Under the pieces are notes generated by a model. The model did no database searches. It was not told the DNA's origin and was given only the letters and a program-made list of their open reading frames with translations. A stretch of 64,000 nt of DNA from Paraburkholderia aspalathi (GTDB lineage Bacteria > Pseudomonadota > Gammaproteobacteria > Burkholderiales > Burkholderiaceae): contig NZ_FPBH01000011.1 in the NCBI RefSeq assembly GCF_900116445.1, positions 174,330-238,329 of the forward strand. Reading direction: 5' to 3'. Every line of letters begins with the position of its first letter. Within the stretch, counting starts at the first letter, position 1. Shown piece after piece: positions 44,621 through 52,470 of this stretch. The position numbers and the translations under genes were made by a program.

Positions 44621-47458
44621 ATGGCCGAGTGCAGTGTTTGTGGAAAGCCCGCAACCTCGCAGATCACGATCACCGAAAACGGCCAACGCCGTCAGCTGAT
44701 GCTGTGCGATGAGCACTACATGGAGTTCATGGCGCGCAATCAGCGCCGCCTGTCGCCGCTCGAGTCCCTCTTTCACGGCGGACTGTTCGACAGTCTGTTC
44801 GACGACGTATGGCCACAGATGGAAAGCGGCCGCGGTAGCCGGTCACGCATCGGACGCGCGCCTGGACAGTCCGCCGGCGCGGATCAGGGTACAGGCGCCG
44901 GTAGCGGGCAAATGGGCGATTCAGCGGGCGGACACCCAGGTGGCCGCACACGCCGACATCGTCGGGCGCGTGAAGCGGTGGACCTGCAGACGTACCTGAG
45001 CCAGAGCGGTCTGGACCGCCTGCAAGCTGCGGCGCAAGCAGCGGTCGAATATGGCAAGAACGAAGTCGATACAGAACACCTGTTGCTGGCGCTCGCCGAT
45101 AACAATGTGGTGCAGGAAATCCTGCGCGAATTCAAGCTTGATCCCGAAGAGATCAGGAGAACCATCGACCAGACCGCGCCACGCGGCACCCGCAAGGAGC
45201 CGGGCGACAACGAGCAGATCGGCGTATCGCCACGCGCCAAGAGTACGCTGGAAAATGCGTTGAAGTCGTCGCTGGAACTGGGTCACAGCTATGTCGGACC
45301 GGAACACATTCTGATTGGGCTCGTCGAGGAAGAAGACGGCTTTGCAGGTGAATTGCTGCGCAAGCTCGGGCTGTCGCCGCAATCGCTGCGGCAAAAAGCA
45401 GTCAAGGTGGTCGGCAAGGGTGCCGAAGACGGCAAGATGGAAGACCGCTCCACCACGCCGACGCTCGACAAGTACGCGCGCGATCTCAGCGCGCTTGCGC
45501 GTCAAGGCAAGCTCGATCCGGTGATCGGCCGTGACAAGGAAATCGAAACCACCATTGAAGTGCTCGCACGGCGGCGCAAGAACAATCCGGTGCTAATTGG
45601 CGAACCCGGTGTGGGTAAGACCGCTATCGTCGAAGGCCTCGCGCAACGTATTGTTCAGGACCAGGTGCCGGAAGTGCTGCGCGGCAAGCGCGTGGTCGAA
45701 CTGAATATCAATAGCGTCGTGGCTGGTGCGAAGTATCGTGGCGAATTCGAGGAACGCGTCAAGCAGGTGCTGGATGAGATCACCGAGAACCAGGACCGTC
45801 TGGTTGTGTTTATCGACGAACTGCATACGATTGTCGGCGCCGGCCAGGGCGGCGGCGAAGGCGGCCTCGATATCGGCAATGTCTTCAAGCCCGCGCTCGC
45901 TCGCGGCGAGCTGCACCTCGTGGGTGCGACCACGTTGAACGAATACCAGAAGTACATTGAAAAGGACTCGGCATTGGAGCGGCGCTTTCAACCCGTAATG
46001 GTGCCTGAGCCTGGCGTCGAGGAAACGATCGAGATTCTGCGTGGCCTGCGTGACCGGCTCGAAGCGCATCACAAGGTGAAAATCACCGAAGAGGCGATCG
46101 CTGCTGCGGCAAAGCTCTCGGACCGCTACATCGCCGCGCGCTTTTTGCCCGACAAAGCAATCGATTTGCTCGATCAGGCCGCCGCCCGTGTGCGCATTTC
46201 ATCGAATTCGCGTCCGCAGCCCTTGCACGATATCGAGGCGAGCATCCGCCGCATCAAGCAGGAACAGGATGCGGCCAGCGCTGCAAAGCAATTCGACAAA
46301 GCCAAGAAACTGGAAGAACGGCTCGTCGCGGAACAAAAAAGCCTGCATGAAACCACTGAAACGTGGAAGAAGGAGCGCGGCACCAGCTCGCAGGAAGTGA
46401 CGGCGGAAGACATTGCGCAGATCGTTTCGTCGCTCACGGGCGTACCGGTATCTGAACTGACTGCCGAGGACCGCGAAAAACTGTTGAGGCTGGAAGACCG
46501 CCTGAAGGAGCGCGTGGTCGGCCAGGATGAGGCCGTCTCCGCGGTCGCCAAAGCGGTGCGGCTTTCGCGCGCCGGTTTGACGGAGGCCGGCAAGCCGACC
46601 GCGAGTTTCCTCTTTCTTGGACCTACGGGTGTAGGGAAAACCGAACTCGCGAAGGCGCTTGCCGCTTCGGTGTTCGGCGACGAGAACGCGCTGATACGCA
46701 TTGACATGAGCGAGTATTCCGAGCGTCATACGGTGGCACGGCTGGTTGGCGCGCCGCCTGGATATGTCGGCTACGAGGAAGGCGGGCAACTCACCGAGCG
46801 CGTGCGGCGCAGGCCATATTGCGTGGTGCTGCTCGACGAGATCGAAAAGGCGAATTCGGAAGTGCACAATCTCCTGCTGCAACTGTTCGACGAAGGGCGG
46901 CTCACCGACGGCAAGGGACGTCTGGTCGATTTCACCAACACGATCATCATCGCGACCAGCAACATCGGCTCACAGCTGATCCAGGACAACATGAAGGCCG
47001 ACTCGAAGCAGCTCGACTATCCTGAGCTGCGCGACCGGTTGATGGAAATCCTGCGGCATCATTTCAGGCCGGAGTTTCTCAATCGCGTCGACGAGGTGGT
47101 CGTGTTTCGTGCGCTCGGCAAGGAGCAGATTCGCACCATCGTCGATCTACAACTTGCGCGCGTACGGCGTACGGCGCTGGCCCAAGGCATCGATCTGTCG
47201 TTCGACGACGGGTTGCGCGCTCACTTGGCGCAGATCGGCTATGACCCCGAGTTCGGCGCGCGGATGCTCAAACGCAAGATCCGCCTTGAAGTGGAATCGC
47301 AACTCGCCGATGCGCTGTTGCGAGGCGACGTGCGAGACGGCGACAAGGTCACAATGACCTACGACTCCGGTACGCACTCTGTGCGCGTGCAGAAAGGAGT
47401 AGCGCCCACAACAGAAGCGCCCAGCGAGGCGTCGAAGCCGGCACCGGCGCATGCGTGA
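44621..47458 (+). CDS. ClpG/ClpK-type AAA+ disaggregase with N-terminal zinc finger
   Basis: 945 residues. The N-terminal zinc-finger module has Cys4, Cys7, Cys29 and His32 (CSVCGKP and CDEHY), followed by a Gly-rich linker (~65-120). Clp_N repeats lie at ~120-265. AAA-1 has Walker A GEPGVGKTA near 327 and AAA-2 has GPTGVGKTE near 667. A short coiled coil lies near 543-590. I see no IGF/LGF ClpP-docking loop in AAA-2, which reads ATSNIGSQLIQDN then FRPEFLNRVDEVV. Length and Zn-finger fit stand-alone disaggregases ClpG/ClpK (about 950). Start 44621 follows AAAAGGAGTTCATC. Confidence 0.85.
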   Translation: MAECSVCGKPATSQITITENGQRRQLMLCDEHYMEFMARNQRRLSPLESLFHGGLFDSLFDDVWPQMESGRGSRSRIGRAPGQSAGADQGTGAGSGQMGDSAGGHPGGRTRRHRRAREAVDLQTYLSQSGLDRLQAAAQAAVEYGKNEVDTEHLLLALADNNVVQEILREFKLDPEEIRRTIDQTAPRGTRKEPGDNEQIGVSPRAKSTLENALKSSLELGHSYVGPEHILIGLVEEEDGFAGELLRKLGLSPQSLRQKAVKVVGKGAEDGKMEDRSTTPTLDKYARDLSALARQGKLDPVIGRDKEIETTIEVLARRRKNNPVLIGEPGVGKTAIVEGLAQRIVQDQVPEVLRGKRVVELNINSVVAGAKYRGEFEERVKQVLDEITENQDRLVVFIDELHTIVGAGQGGGEGGLDIGNVFKPALARGELHLVGATTLNEYQKYIEKDSALERRFQPVMVPEPGVEETIEILRGLRDRLEAHHKVKITEEAIAAAAKLSDRYIAARFLPDKAIDLLDQAAARVRISSNSRPQPLHDIEASIRRIKQEQDAASAAKQFDKAKKLEERLVAEQKSLHETTETWKKERGTSSQEVTAEDIAQIVSSLTGVPVSELTAEDREKLLRLEDRLKERVVGQDEAVSAVAKAVRLSRAGLTEAGKPTASFLFLGPTGVGKTELAKALAASVFGDENALIRIDMSEYSERHTVARLVGAPPGYVGYEEGGQLTERVRRRPYCVVLLDEIEKANSEVHNLLLQLFDEGRLTDGKGRLVDFTNTIIIATSNIGSQLIQDNMKADSKQLDYPELRDRLMEILRHHFRPEFLNRVDEVVVFRALGKEQIRTIVDLQLARVRRTALAQGIDLSFDDGLRAHLAQIGYDPEFGARMLKRKIRLEVESQLADALLRGDVRDGDKVTMTYDSGTHSVRVQKGVAPTTEAPSEASKPAPAHA

Positions 47459-47486
47459 CACTGGCATGCTGAAGAACGCGACGGCA

Positions 47487-47500
47487 CCCGCACGTGCGGG
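47487..47500. other. 14-bp palindromic hairpin between convergent genes
   Basis: CCCGCACGTGCGGG is a perfect palindrome, extended by GCGAC/GTCGC arms outside. It lies in the 53-base gap between the converging disaggregase and zinc-finger genes and could act as a bidirectional terminator, although no T tract follows. Confidence 0.45.
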
Positions 47501-47511
47501 CGGCGTCGCCC

Positions 47512-47784
47512 TCACGATTCAAGTTCACCTACGACGATCTCGTCGCGATAGCACCAGATCCACGTTTCGCCGGGCTCGATTGAACGCACCAGCGGATGGC
47601 CGGTCGCGTGAAAATGCTTGCTTGCATGCCGGTTGGGAGACGAATCGCAACAGCCGACGTGTCCGCACGAAAGACAAAGCCTCAAATGTACCCACGGCTG
47701 GCCAAGCTTCACGCAGTCCTCGCAATAGTCTATGGGCGTGTGGAGAATGCGGGCCTCGCCCAGGTGCGTGCAACCAGGGGTCAT
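47512..47784 (-). CDS. UBP-type zinc finger protein
   Basis: 90-residue single-domain protein with the zf-UBP ligand pattern: CEDCVKLGQPWVHLRLCLSC, GHVGCCD, HASKHFHATGHP. Eukaryotic versions bind free ubiquitin C-termini; in bacteria the domain occurs alone next to flavoprotein oxidoreductases, as here, with unknown role. It is the downstream partner of the gene at 47843-49096 on the same strand, 58 bases apart. Confidence 0.88.
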   Translation of the reverse strand: MTPGCTHLGEARILHTPIDYCEDCVKLGQPWVHLRLCLSCGHVGCCDSSPNRHASKHFHATGHPLVRSIEPGETWIWCYRDEIVVGELES

Positions 47785-47842
47785 GATCGTACTCCTCGGA
47801 TAGGTGCGCGCAGACGTGCGCGAATCAAGGTTGCGCTTGCGC

Positions 47843-49096
47843 TCAAGCGCTATTCAGATAGCGATGCACCAATGCCACAGCCATTGCCCCCTCGCCGACT
47901 GCCGACGCCACGCGCTTGATCGATGCGTGACGCACGTCGCCCGCTGCGAATACGCCAGGCAGACAGGTTTCCAGATGTAGCGGCGCGCGTTCGAGCGGCC
48001 ATTTCAGGTTCGCCCGATATTCCTGCAGGTCGGGACCGGTCACGAGATAGCCGCCTTCATCGCGGACAATGCCAACCTCCTGCGCCCATTCGGTCTGCGG
48101 CACGCCGCCAATGCAGACGAATAGCCAATTCGTTCTTACCGTGCGGTGCTGGCCGGTGTGCACATCGGTCAGCGTGATCTCCTGCAACACGTCACTGCCT
48201 GCGAGCGCGGTGACTTCCGTGCACGTGCCCACTTCAATGTTCGGCGCCGACGTGATGCGATCCACCAGGTATTGGGACAACGTGTTCTTAAGCGATGCGT
48301 CACGCACGAGCATATAGACGCGGTTGGCGGACTGCGAAAAATGCATGGCGGCCTGTCCCGCCGAATTCCCGCCGCCCACCACATATACGTCTTCGCCATG
48401 GATCAGCGCGGCCTCGCTTGCGCCGGCGCCGTAATAAAGGCCCGTGCCGAGAAAGCGCTCTTCATCCGCCAGGCCTAGCTTACGATATGCCACGCCGGTC
48501 GCGCAGATAGACGTGCGCGCCGTGATACGTGTGCCGTCTTCCAGATACACGATGCCCTGGCCGGGCAGAAATTCCGCGCGCACACCGGCGCGAGCCAGCA
48601 GGATTTCGGCGCCGAACTTGATGGCTTGGGCGCGAGCCCGTTCAGCGAGCTCCGCGCCGCTCACGCCCTGTGGAAAGCCCAGATAGTTCTCGATTTTCGA
48701 ACTGCTGCCTGCCTGGCCGCCCAGTGCCAAACGCTCCACCAGTACGGTGTGCAGCCCCTCCGATGCACCGTACACCGCCGCGCTCAATCCCGCCGGTCCT
48801 GCGCCGTAGATCGCCAGATCGTAGGCCTCACGGGATGGACTCGCAAACCAGCCGAGCTTCTCTGTGATTTGCCGGACGGTGGGACATTCGAGCCGCGTTC
48901 CGTCGTGGAAGACGCACACCGGCAAGCGCGAATCGGAAAGATGCTGCACGTGCGCCAGTTCCTCCGCTTCTTTATCGCTGCCCAGCTCGATCCATTCGAA
49001 CGGTATGTCGCAGCGATGCAGGAAGTCGCGTATCGCGTAGCCACTTGCACTGCGCATGCGTCCATAGATCCTGACCATGAATATGCTATCCGCCAT
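47843..49096 (-). CDS. Thioredoxin reductase-like flavoprotein lacking the CxxC motif
   Basis: 417 residues. The first ~75 resemble glutaredoxin, but the active-site CPYC is replaced (RMRSASGYAIRDFL), so this domain is probably inactive. Then come the FAD site YDLAIYGAGPAGLSAAVYGA, the NADPH site VYVVGGGNSAGQAAMHFS and the FAD-closing motif FAAGDVRHASIKRVASAVGE. The thioredoxin reductase CATC disulfide is absent. It probably moves electrons from NADPH to another carrier. It is paired with the zf-UBP gene, as in many bacterial genomes. Confidence 0.85.
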   Translation of the reverse strand: MADSIFMVRIYGRMRSASGYAIRDFLHRCDIPFEWIELGSDKEAEELAHVQHLSDSRLPVCVFHDGTRLECPTVRQITEKLGWFASPSREAYDLAIYGAGPAGLSAAVYGASEGLHTVLVERLALGGQAGSSSKIENYLGFPQGVSGAELAERARAQAIKFGAEILLARAGVRAEFLPGQGIVYLEDGTRITARTSICATGVAYRKLGLADEERFLGTGLYYGAGASEAALIHGEDVYVVGGGNSAGQAAMHFSQSANRVYMLVRDASLKNTLSQYLVDRITSAPNIEVGTCTEVTALAGSDVLQEITLTDVHTGQHRTVRTNWLFVCIGGVPQTEWAQEVGIVRDEGGYLVTGPDLQEYRANLKWPLERAPLHLETCLPGVFAAGDVRHASIKRVASAVGEGAMAVALVHRYLNSA

Positions 49097-49258
49097 TGAG
49101 GACTCTCAGAACTTTCTTTCGTTTCTCGCGCTTCACAAGCAGGCGGCCACGCCTCTATAACGGCGGTTGGCCGTATGCTCCGGCCGTACCACGATCTCGT
49201 AGCCTCGATGTTCAAACACGTGCGTTTGCATGATCCGCTCCGGTTTCGCAGCGAGGCG

Positions 49259-49501
49259 TCAATCTGGAAGCACGAACTCGGTGCGCATGTCTTCGATCAC
49301 CTTCTGGACGTGATGTACGCAATCTGCGCCGGGGTCATTGAGCGGCACTATGTTCCAGTTGCGGCCGGATGCGTCGGGCGGGTGCCGCTCTGGTAGCGGT
49401 ATGCGCACGCGCAAAGCTCCCGGCACGTCAGCGGCTATTTTCGCCATGCGGCTCTGCAGTTCGTCGCGAATTTGCTCAGCGCTTCGAACGGTCTTCGGCA
49501 T
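49259..49501 (-). CDS. Conserved small protein of unknown function
   Basis: 80 residues from the ATG at 49501 (GGGAGGCAAACCG upstream). An N-terminal helix (EQIRDELQSRMAKIAA) is followed by a compact part with RVRIPLPERHPPDASGRNWN and VHHVQKVIEDMRTEF. It is soluble, with no signal peptide. I do not recognise the family; its place among stress genes suggests membership in that module. Confidence 0.65.
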   Translation of the reverse strand: MPKTVRSAEQIRDELQSRMAKIAADVPGALRVRIPLPERHPPDASGRNWNIVPLNDPGADCVHHVQKVIEDMRTEFVLPD

Positions 49502-49747
49502 CGGTTTGCCTCCCTCGGTCGCACGTCCGGATCGTGACTGAATGGCGCATGCGTTCCTCTTGCGTGAGCATGCGCCGACCATGCTTTAAGTCTAGTCGCT
49601 AATCCGGGAATGTTCGGATAATCGCTCGCTTGTGTGGACTGCATCAAGGGCCTGCCATGTACTCGAAGAGGTACTAGACTTGAAGCAGCAGGTCCATGCA
49701 CGTGCGGTGCGTTGGCGGCGCAGCGACGGCCGCCCGGGAGCCAAATC

Positions 49748-50278
49748 ATGGAAACAAAGAAAAGCTGGCTGCGCAAGGATCTCGATGCGTTGCGCCTGCA
49801 GTGGGACATGCTCACCTTTTATGAACGATTCGAGCAGCTGGTCGCGCATGTGCTGAGCGTCGTGATTTCTATCATCATCCTCGTGTCGCTCTGGCAGTTG
49901 ATTCGCGCGGTGATTTCATTGCTGGTTTCGGACGCGCTGAACCCGCTGGATCACGCGGTATATCAGACAATCTTCGGCATGGTCATGACGCTGCTGATCG
50001 CTATGGAGTTCAAGCATTCGATTACGCGCGTGATGGCGCGGCGCGATCACATCGTGCAGGTCAAAACGGTGCTTCTGGTTGCGCTGCTGGCTATCGCCCG
50101 CAAATTCATCATTCTCGATCCGGCCAGTGCGCCCGCCCAGATCGCGGCGCTTGCGTTTGCGCTGATGGCGCTGGGGAGCGTCTACTGGCTGATGCGGCAG
50201 CGTGATGACCCGGCCGACGCCACGGCCGCCGCGCAAGCAGAGCGCGATCGCGTGGCGCATTCAAGATCACAACCCTGA
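49748..50278 (+). CDS. PsiE family membrane protein
   Basis: 176-residue inner-membrane protein with four hydrophobic segments (VLSVVISIIILVSLWQLI, YQTIFGMVMTLLIAMEF, VLLVALLAIARKFIIL, IAALAFALMALGSVYWL). The charged motif HSITRVMARRDHIVQVKTV lies between segments two and three. Phosphate-starvation-inducible E homologues recur in transmissible stress-tolerance loci. The start at 49748 has no strong Shine-Dalgarno. Confidence 0.82.
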   Translation: METKKSWLRKDLDALRLQWDMLTFYERFEQLVAHVLSVVISIIILVSLWQLIRAVISLLVSDALNPLDHAVYQTIFGMVMTLLIAMEFKHSITRVMARRDHIVQVKTVLLVALLAIARKFIILDPASAPAQIAALAFALMALGSVYWLMRQRDDPADATAAAQAERDRVAHSRSQP

Positions 50279-50294
50279 TGCAGCGCAGGGGTGC

Positions 50295-50825
50295 TCATGC
50301 TGTTGTGCCGCTGCTGTTCAGGCTCTCTAGCGCCTTCTTCAGGCGTTCCTCCTGGTCGTTCGTGAGAGACGTCTTTAATAGCTTTCCGCCGAAAGGCTTC
50401 AGCTCTGGCAGGACCTTGTCGAAATTCACGCGACGCACGAGGATGAAGAGCGCCGACGAACCCGGCTCAATGTTCTGACCCGTCGAACGCATGAAATCGT
50501 CATCGATTCCATAGTCCGAGAGCGCGCCCGACAACGCGCCGGTGCTAGCACCGATGGCCATGCCCGTTGCCAGCCCGACGAGCGGATTGAGCAACATCAG
50601 CCCAACCAGCGCGCCAAACATACCGCCCCAAGCCGCGCCGCTGAGCGCGCCGATCTTGACGAGATCGACGGCTTGCTTGAGGTGCACCTTGCCCTTCGCG
50701 CTACGGACCACGACGCAGGCATCCTCAAGGTCGATCAGGTGCTCCTTTTGCATCTGCTGGAGTTTGGTCAATACCTGGTCGGCCGTCTCTTCGCCTTTGA
50801 AGCTTACAACGACTAGATCGCTCAT
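50295..50825 (-). CDS. DUF1269 family protein
   Basis: 176 residues. A ferredoxin-like N-terminus (VVSFKGEETADQVLTKLQQM) precedes a glycine-rich hydrophobic hairpin (GAAWGGMFGALVGLMLLNPL and GLATGMAIGASTGALSGALS) and a C-terminal soluble part. The glycine-zipper resembles membrane-inserting proteins, but the cellular role is unknown. It is convergent with psiE, 16 bases apart. Confidence 0.8.
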   Translation of the reverse strand: MSDLVVVSFKGEETADQVLTKLQQMQKEHLIDLEDACVVVRSAKGKVHLKQAVDLVKIGALSGAAWGGMFGALVGLMLLNPLVGLATGMAIGASTGALSGALSDYGIDDDFMRSTGQNIEPGSSALFILVRRVNFDKVLPELKPFGGKLLKTSLTNDQEERLKKALESLNSSGTTA

Positions 50826-51267
50826 CGAATTGCTCCATTTCTCTGGGAAATAAACCTGGACCCTTTCGCGGCAAGACGGCTGAATTCATGCTCAGCGCAG
50901 CACGCAAGCCAGTCGACCACGCCCGCGCCGCGAAGCAGCGGTGGTGCCGGCCAGCCTTGCATGTCCCGGCCGGCGCGTACCTTCGGACGTCGATGTGGCC
51001 ATTGACCCGATGACGATGACATCAAGACTAGGCTCTTGCCGGTTGCACTTCTTCCCCATTCCTGCAAAGACGTGTCGGATCTCTGCGCCCCAGCTGCGCT
51101 GGCTTTCAGATGTGAACGTACGACAGCATTCCGCAAAAACTGCGCAGGCGTAGGGAAGAAAATCTGCCCCGCGCGCCCTACCGTGGCCCTGCCGTGGACG
51201 GATGCGTGCGGTGCAGGGCGTAGCCCGCGCGAGCGTTTTTCCATTAACAAGCCGACTAGGAGCAGCG
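50826..51267. other. Gene-free stretch with the upstream region of the BON gene
   Basis: Divergent space between the DUF1269 and BON genes. Frames here lack start signals and motifs. No hairpin terminator or clear palindrome was seen. Confidence 0.45.
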
Positions 51268-51921
51268 ATGAGAACCGACGAAGACATCAAACGAGATGTG
51301 GAGTACGAACTGAAGTGGGATCCGGACATCGATCCATCAGATATCGGGGTTGCGGTCAATGACGGCGCGGTCACACTATCCGGTTTCGCACGCAGCTTCC
51401 GGCAAAGGCGAAAGGCCGAGGAGGACGCGACGCGTGTGCGCGGCGTGAAGGGGGTCGCAAACGATATAGAGGTACGGTTGCCTCTGATCAACAAGCGGCC
51501 CGATCCGGAGATCGTGCGCGAGATCATTGCCCAACTGAAGGCTGAGCTGCCTTACGCGGCGGACACCATCAAGGCGGTCGTCAGGGACGGAGACGTGACG
51601 CTGAAGGGCGAAGTCGAATGGGACTACCAGCGCCGCCGCGCGGCCGAGACGGCGGTGCGGGTGAGCGGCGTAACCGGCCTGACGAACGAGATCGAGATCA
51701 AGCCGAAGGTCAAGCCCGAGGACCTCAAGCGCAAGATCGAGGACGCGTTCAAGCGCAACGCGGAAGTCGACGCACAGCACATCACGGTCGAGGCCGAAGG
51801 CAATAAGGTCGTCCTGAGCGGCAAGGTCCGCTCATGGGCCGAGCGCGAGGAGGCCGAGCGGGTCGCATGGCTTGCCCCCGGTGTGATGCACGTCGACAAC
51901 CGGATCAACATCGGGCGCTGA
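51268..51921 (+). CDS. Triple BON-domain protein
   Basis: 217 residues without a signal peptide. Three BON domains lie at about 3-70, 77-145 and 148-216, each with the pattern D-G-x-V-T-L-x-G and a terminal VxNxIxV/I strand (NDGAVTLSGFA, RDGDVTLKGEV, EGNKVVLSGKV). BON domains bind phospholipid or act as osmotic-stress modules. Lack of a signal suggests a cytoplasmic form. ATG 51268 follows TAGGAGCAGCG. Confidence 0.87.
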   Translation: MRTDEDIKRDVEYELKWDPDIDPSDIGVAVNDGAVTLSGFARSFRQRRKAEEDATRVRGVKGVANDIEVRLPLINKRPDPEIVREIIAQLKAELPYAADTIKAVVRDGDVTLKGEVEWDYQRRRAAETAVRVSGVTGLTNEIEIKPKVKPEDLKRKIEDAFKRNAEVDAQHITVEAEGNKVVLSGKVRSWAEREEAERVAWLAPGVMHVDNRINIGR

Positions 51922-52470
51922 GGGGCTGCTGGAGACGGGGCGGCTCGCTTGCGTACCGCTGCGCGACGCGGTAGGCCGCGCCCGCGAGCGGTAGCGCTGG
52001 TCTAGCCGGCCGGGCGCCATTCAATACAGCCATAGTGAACAACGCGGCGAACGTCCACGCCACCGTCCGCGCACGTACACGCCAGTCCGGAGACAAACGG
52101 TCAAGCGGCCTGCAAATCAAATCGCCTTGTCGCCCTTCAATAAGAATTCCCTTGCCGGCCCGGTGCGAATAGCCTGAGATAAACCCGTGCTGCCCCCTGC
52201 GACATTGCCCTTCGTACCCCGGCGCTGTAACCCGAATACATCGCTGCTCAATTCTGCGAGCCGGTGAAAGTGGACAGTGGCCATAGCCGCGTATCCGGTC
52301 GTCTTTACCGATAAACATCGCCATCGACTGGCCCCAATAATTGTCGCGGCCCAGTGCCCCGTTATCTTGAGGCCGCCACGGGCTTCGGTAAAAACGCGTG
52401 CATCAAGTTCGTATTAAGCATGCCGTTATTCACCGTGTAGGCGCGGCTGCGCTGTCTTTCGAATACCCCC
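51922..52470. other. Long leader region before the TonB-dependent receptor
   Basis: No gene supported in 548 bases. A cobalamin or other riboswitch was looked for because of the receptor that follows, but no conserved core was found. A short run GTGAAAGTGGACAGTGGCC near 52265 vaguely recalls IS21-type ends but is too short to call. Confidence 0.4.

Noticed and set aside
49175..49396. 73-codon plus-strand frame
   Set aside because: Antisense to the better supported 80-residue gene, which has a good Shine-Dalgarno.
52255..52280. Short similarity to IS21-type terminal sequence
   Set aside because: Fewer than 20 bases, no transposase remnant and no second end nearby.
51922..52470. Possible riboswitch ahead of the TonB-dependent receptor
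   Set aside because: No conserved B12-box or other riboswitch core was found, only ordinary GC-rich sequence.
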